9,529 bases of DNA from an uncultured Solimonas sp. (lineage in GTDB: Bacteria; Pseudomonadota; Gammaproteobacteria; Nevskiales; Nevskiaceae): NCBI GenBank assembly GCA_946478985.1, contig CAMLDZ010000116.1:1-9529 (forward strand). Direction: 5' to 3'. The notes beneath the pieces were generated by a model. The model ran no database searches. It had not been told where the DNA came from and saw nothing but the letters and a program-made list of their open reading frames with translations. Positions 6,943 to 9,529 of the stretch are shown piece by piece. The translations under genes and the position numbers were made by a program. Each line of letters begins with the position of its first letter. The first letter of the stretch is position 1.

Positions 6943-8069
6943 GGCTTGCGGCGTTCCGGTCGCCAGTGCCGCATCGCCGACTGCTGCGGCGACGTCCGCG
7001 ATGCCGAGCCCCAGAGTTCGGCCACGGCGGCGAAGAAGCTGTTGCGGCTGGCGGCGTGATAGGGGGAATCGGGCGGCAGATTCTCGACCAGCCGGCGATG
7101 GGCCTTGCCCAGCGCGTGATAGGGCAGCGAGGGGAACAGGTGATGCAGGGCGTGATAGCGCAGGCCGACCGGGAACAGCAGTGCGGTCAGCCAGGTCTGG
7201 CCGGTGATGTTGATCGAGTCCGCGAACTGCGCAGCGCGCGTCATCTGCTGGCCTTCATTGCCATAGCGGTGTGCGGCGAGATTGCGAACCCAGTTCAGGC
7301 TCAGCGCCATGCATACCAGCGCATAGGCCATGGCCAGCTGCGTGCCGCTGACATGTCCGCCGGCGACCAGCCCCGCCACGGCGACGATGTAGACGAAGCA
7401 GAGGATCTCGACGATCAGCAGGTGGCGCTGTTCTGCCTTCGGAAAGCGCTTGCTGTAGTACGGATTGGAGACGGCGGCCGAGGCGCGCGTCAGCACCCAT
7501 TCGCGCAGCGGCGGGTGCAGCCATGACAGCGGCCCCAGCAGGCCGAAACGGACCATGCTGAAGAGCGGCAGCAGCGGCGCCTGCGCGAGGTATTTGATCG
7601 TCTCCGACACCGGCGACGAGGCCAGCGGCAGGTACTCGCCGTCCTCGGGCGTGCCGAAGTGGCGTGCGTTGTGGTGATCGACGTGATTGCGATACATCAC
7701 CCAGGGCATCAGCAGCGGGATGCCCATGAACAGATTCCAGGCTCGGCCGAACCACTGCATCTGCCGTGGCGGCATGTGCACGATTTCGTGGATGAACGTG
7801 CCGGCCCGGAAGAACAGGATGCTGGCGGCAACGAAGACGAAGATCTGCAGCGCGCTCCAGGCCGGCGCCATGAAATACGTCGCCGTCAACGCCCAGGCCA
7901 GGCTGGCGCTCAGCAGGAAATCCAGCCAGTAGAGGCCGGGTGCGCGCTGCTGCAGGTCCTTGATCAAGGGGTAAGCCTGCTGGATCCAGGCGTCCTCTCG
8001 CGACCCCATCGTAGCGCCGGGCTCCGGCTCCTTGGAGGGCGAAGCCGCATGGACGGTGAGCAATGACAT
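6939..8069 (-). CDS. Membrane fatty acid desaturase (three histidine boxes)
   Basis: An integral-membrane di-iron desaturase, 376 residues from the chosen start, first gene of the lipid operon. It would introduce a double bond into an acyl chain using O2 and an electron donor. Numbering from ATG 8069, the iron-ligand boxes are HEIVH (94-98), HVDHH (129-133) and HALHH (306-310), followed by LFPSLPYHALGKAH (311-324), typical of the family. Hydrophobic segments flank the boxes (about 51-69, 72-88, 112-125, 221-238, 243-259). The frame is open to TTG 8126, but that start has no ribosome binding site and the 19 extra codons have many A/T third positions, unlike the body of the gene. ATG 8069 is therefore preferred; ATG 8009 is another possibility. 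The stop overlaps the lipid kinase TTG start. A hydroxylase-like activity cannot be excluded. Confidence 0.9.
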   Translation of the reverse strand: MSLLTVHAASPSKEPEPGATMGSREDAWIQQAYPLIKDLQQRAPGLYWLDFLLSASLAWALTATYFMAPAWSALQIFVFVAASILFFRAGTFIHEIVHMPPRQMQWFGRAWNLFMGIPLLMPWVMYRNHVDHHNARHFGTPEDGEYLPLASSPVSETIKYLAQAPLLPLFSMVRFGLLGPLSWLHPPLREWVLTRASAAVSNPYYSKRFPKAEQRHLLIVEILCFVYIVAVAGLVAGGHVSGTQLAMAYALVCMALSLNWVRNLAAHRYGNEGQQMTRAAQFADSINITGQTWLTALLFPVGLRYHALHHLFPSLPYHALGKAHRRLVENLPPDSPYHAASRNSFFAAVAELWGSASRTSPQQSAMRHWRPERRKP

Positions 8070-8221
8070 AACGGCCAAGGATACCGGGGCGGATCGCCGT
8101 GGGACAAGAACCGCGCCAGAGAACAAATTGGTGCGTTTGATGTTAGATTATGGTGCGGTCAGTCTGGTGTTGTTGAGATTTATCTGCATCACTATCAATT
8201 CATTGAAGAAAGGTTATGGGA
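8070..8221. promoter_or_regulatory. AT-rich divergent promoter region
   Basis: This gap separates the starts of the lipid operon (minus) and the small exported protein (plus). From about 8123 to 8221 it is clearly richer in A and T than the rest of the window, as expected for promoters. For the plus strand, TTGTTG (8170-8175) and TATCAA (8193-8198) are 17 bases apart but match the sigma-70 consensus only in part. For the minus strand, CATAAT (complement of 8147-8152) is a 5-of-6 match to the -10 consensus without a good -35. TATC occurs twice, 12 bases apart (8181 and 8193). No clear operator palindrome was found. Element positions are tentative. Confidence 0.45.
8208..8213 (+). promoter_or_regulatory. 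Ribosome binding site that selects ATG 8222
   Basis: GAAAGG lies 8 bases before ATG 8222 but only 2 bases before the in-frame ATG at 8216. The spacing decides for 8222 as the start of the small exported protein. Confidence 0.7.
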
Positions 8222-8686
8222 ATGAATTCCGCAAAGCTCGTTTTTGGTGCGTTGCTTCTTTCCGCCCCGGCCTTGGCCGTGGCCAGCGCGAAGCATGAGG
8301 TTCCGTTCGAGCCGATTAAGGCCTATGACGTGAGTCATCACCGGCTCGACGCACATCACGTCGGCCGCGCCCTGAAGTGGAGTGCGCTGTCCTCAGACTG
8401 GTCGGTGATCGAGGAAGGCGCAGGCTCGTTCACGGCGGCGCTGGCGGACGGTGAGCAGACCGTCAAGGTGAAGTTCCATCACAGCGCGGGCGAAGTGCGT
8501 GCCGAATATGTCGACAGCCACAAGCTGGGCTTCGGCAACTGCACGCTGCCCGCACCGTGGGCCAAGTTCGAAGTGCGCCGCGTCGACCCCGACAAGCAGT
8601 GCATCCACAAGGCGTATTACAGCTGGCTGGGTGAAGTAGTGGGCCGTCTGGGCGTGTCGGCGCAGCAGCTGCAGATGGTGGACTGA
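8222..8686 (+). CDS. Small exported protein of unknown function
   Basis: A 154-residue protein with a clear Sec signal peptide: basic residue K5, hydrophobic core about 7-20, and AVASA just before the likely cleavage site after residue 23. There is no lipobox cysteine, so the mature protein (about 131 residues) should be soluble in the periplasm or secreted. The mature part has W60-x-V62, G66 and an alternating hydrophobic stretch (VKVKF 81-85), then EYVDSHKLGF (95-104), then IHKAYYSWL (128-136). From memory, this order (WxV..G...A.L, then YxDSxxL, then IHxxYxxWL) recurs in small uncharacterised proteobacterial exported proteins or lipoproteins; I cannot confirm it here. C107 and C127 may form a disulfide. 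It is a single-gene unit, divergent from the lipid operon and closed by a hairpin terminator. Function is unknown. Confidence 0.85.
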   Translation: MNSAKLVFGALLLSAPALAVASAKHEVPFEPIKAYDVSHHRLDAHHVGRALKWSALSSDWSVIEEGAGSFTAALADGEQTVKVKFHHSAGEVRAEYVDSHKLGFGNCTLPAPWAKFEVRRVDPDKQCIHKAYYSWLGEVVGRLGVSAQQLQMVD

Positions 8687-8709
8687 CAGGTACTGAAAGT
8701 AAAAATAGA

Positions 8710-8734
8710 AGGCCCGCTTATGGCGGGCCTTTTT
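8710..8734. terminator. Rho-independent terminator, probably bidirectional
   Basis: AGGCCCGC (8710-8717) pairs perfectly with GCGGGCCT (8723-8730) around a 5-base loop, and the stem runs into TTTTT (8730-8734) on the plus strand. This ends transcription of the small exported protein. On the minus strand the same hairpin is followed by a T-rich run (complement of 8701-8709), although the first bases after the stem are mixed. It may also close off other minus-strand transcription, namely the converging gene that ends at 8757. Confidence 0.92.
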
Positions 8735-8756
8735 CGTGAAGCCGGGCGGCTCGCGC

Positions 8757-9529
8757 TCAGCTGCGGCTGAAGCCGTAGAACTTGCACTGCGACAAGGTTT
8801 CGCGAACGACCAGCGGAGTGGTGCAGGCGTACAGCGCCAGCGACTCGCCATCTTCCGAGATCGCTGCGCCGACCACGCGCCCGCTTTCTTCGCCATGCCA
8901 GGCGCCGGTGGCGTCGAAGTCGGTCAACAGCACAAAGAACGAGGACTCGCCTTCGATGAGGCAGTCCTGATCCTCGCAGTTCATCAGCGCCGCCCGCTCT
9001 GAGCCGGCGCGAACCGACGGCGCATAGCTGAGCTCGTAGCCTTCCCAGTCGCCGTCGATCGTCGAGCGGCTCTGAGTCACGGTGCGCGGCGTGCAGTTGT
9101 CGCTGCTGATCGAAAAGTCCGGCGTCTCGATGTCGGCGGATGCCAGCGCTTGGCTGTCCGAGCGGTAGTAAAAGTAGGCACGGGCATCGTCGCGCAGGCC
9201 GGGGATGACGAGCTCGATCTCGCGTTCCGCGGGCGTGCCCGGGTAGAACGCATCCGTCACCAGAGAGCCTCCGGCTCGCAGCACGCAGTAAGTCTGCGAG
9301 GAGGTTTCGCCGCACCATTTGTCCGCGGTGGACTCGGTAACCTCGCCGCCGACCTCGCGCAGATCGTTTTCGATCTCGCGCAGCGTTGGCACCACGTTGT
9401 AGCCGCACAAGGTGCCGGCGCCGGGCTCGCTCTGTACGAGGTCCAGTCCAACCGAGCGCCAGCCACCGTGCTGGGCGGCCGCCAGATCATCGAACAGCAG
9501 CGCGGCCGGATCATCGCGGCGATCGTCGC
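8757..9529 (-). CDS. Cysteine-rich, probably secreted protein of unknown function (5' part beyond the window)
   Basis: The frame is open from the right edge of the window to the TGA at 8757-8759, giving 256 visible residues with no ATG. TTG at 9410 could act as a start, but coherent coding continues upstream of it (segments such as LLFDDL and HGGWRSVGLDLVQ), so the real start is most likely outside. The visible part has eight cysteines in a generally acidic sequence (KWCGETS, TYCVLR, MNCEDQDC, QCKFYGF among them). The even number and wide spacing suggest disulfides and an extracytoplasmic location. Alternating hydrophobic stretches such as SSFFVLLTDF suggest a beta-rich fold. There is no recognised catalytic motif and no transmembrane segment in the visible part; a signal peptide would be beyond the edge. 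It converges on the small exported protein gene across the shared terminator. I do not recognise the family. Confidence 0.75.
   Translation of the reverse strand, partial: DDRRDDPAALLFDDLAAAQHGGWRSVGLDLVQSEPGAGTLCGYNVVPTLREIENDLREVGGEVTESTADKWCGETSSQTYCVLRAGGSLVTDAFYPGTPAEREIELVIPGLRDDARAYFYYRSDSQALASADIETPDFSISSDNCTPRTVTQSRSTIDGDWEGYELSYAPSVRAGSERAALMNCEDQDCLIEGESSFFVLLTDFDATGAWHGEESGRVVGAAISEDGESLALYACTTPLVVRETLSQCKFYGFSRS

Noticed and set aside
8070..8126. Upstream TTG start (8126) for the desaturase, adding 19 residues
   Set aside because: There is no ribosome binding site, and third codon positions are much richer in A/T than in the rest of the gene. It cannot be fully excluded.
8757..9410. 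The cysteine-rich gene as a complete 217-residue protein starting at TTG 9410
   Set aside because: The frame stays open with coding-like sequence to the window edge and no stop, so a partial gene is more likely.

Overview
The window is very GC-rich, densely packed bacterial chromosome. The gene families (an OmpR/TctE-type two-component system, an LpxL-like acyltransferase, an MsbA-like ABC exporter, short overlaps between genes) point to a Gram-negative proteobacterium. A high-GC gammaproteobacterium of the Nevskiales or Xanthomonadales kind would fit, but that placement is an impression from protein style, not a demonstrated assignment. I see no rRNA, tRNA, CRISPR, insertion sequence or phage gene.

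Layout. (1) 10-993, minus: an extended short-chain dehydrogenase/epimerase. (2) 1074-3159, plus: a response regulator and a sensor histidine kinase overlapping by 14 bp, transcribed divergently from the epimerase. (3) 3220-8069, minus: four overlapping genes, in transcription order a membrane fatty acid desaturase, a diacylglycerol-kinase-family lipid kinase, an MsbA-like ABC exporter and an LpxL-like acyltransferase. The junctions overlap by 4, 4 and 8 bp, and none of the three downstream genes has a clear Shine-Dalgarno sequence, so I read them as one translationally coupled operon. (4) 8222-8686, plus: a small exported protein, divergent from the operon across an AT-rich promoter region and ending at a strong hairpin terminator. 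(5) 8757-9529, minus: the 3' part of a cysteine-rich, probably secreted protein that runs off the right edge.

The most interesting unit is the four-gene lipid operon. Its members could desaturate an acyl chain, phosphorylate a lipid, acylate a lipid or lysolipid and carry it across the inner membrane. Together they look like a compact pathway for making and exporting a modified membrane lipid whose identity cannot be read from the sequence. Two of the enzymes depart from textbook motifs: the acyltransferase lacks the acidic residue of HX4(D/E), and the lipid kinase has AGDGT in place of GGDGT plus an altered second glycine-rich loop. That suggests a specialised branch rather than the housekeeping lipid A or phosphatidate enzymes. 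The two-component system converges on the operon's 3' end and has no transporter partner of the tricarboxylate type beside it. Whether it controls the lipid genes is unknown.
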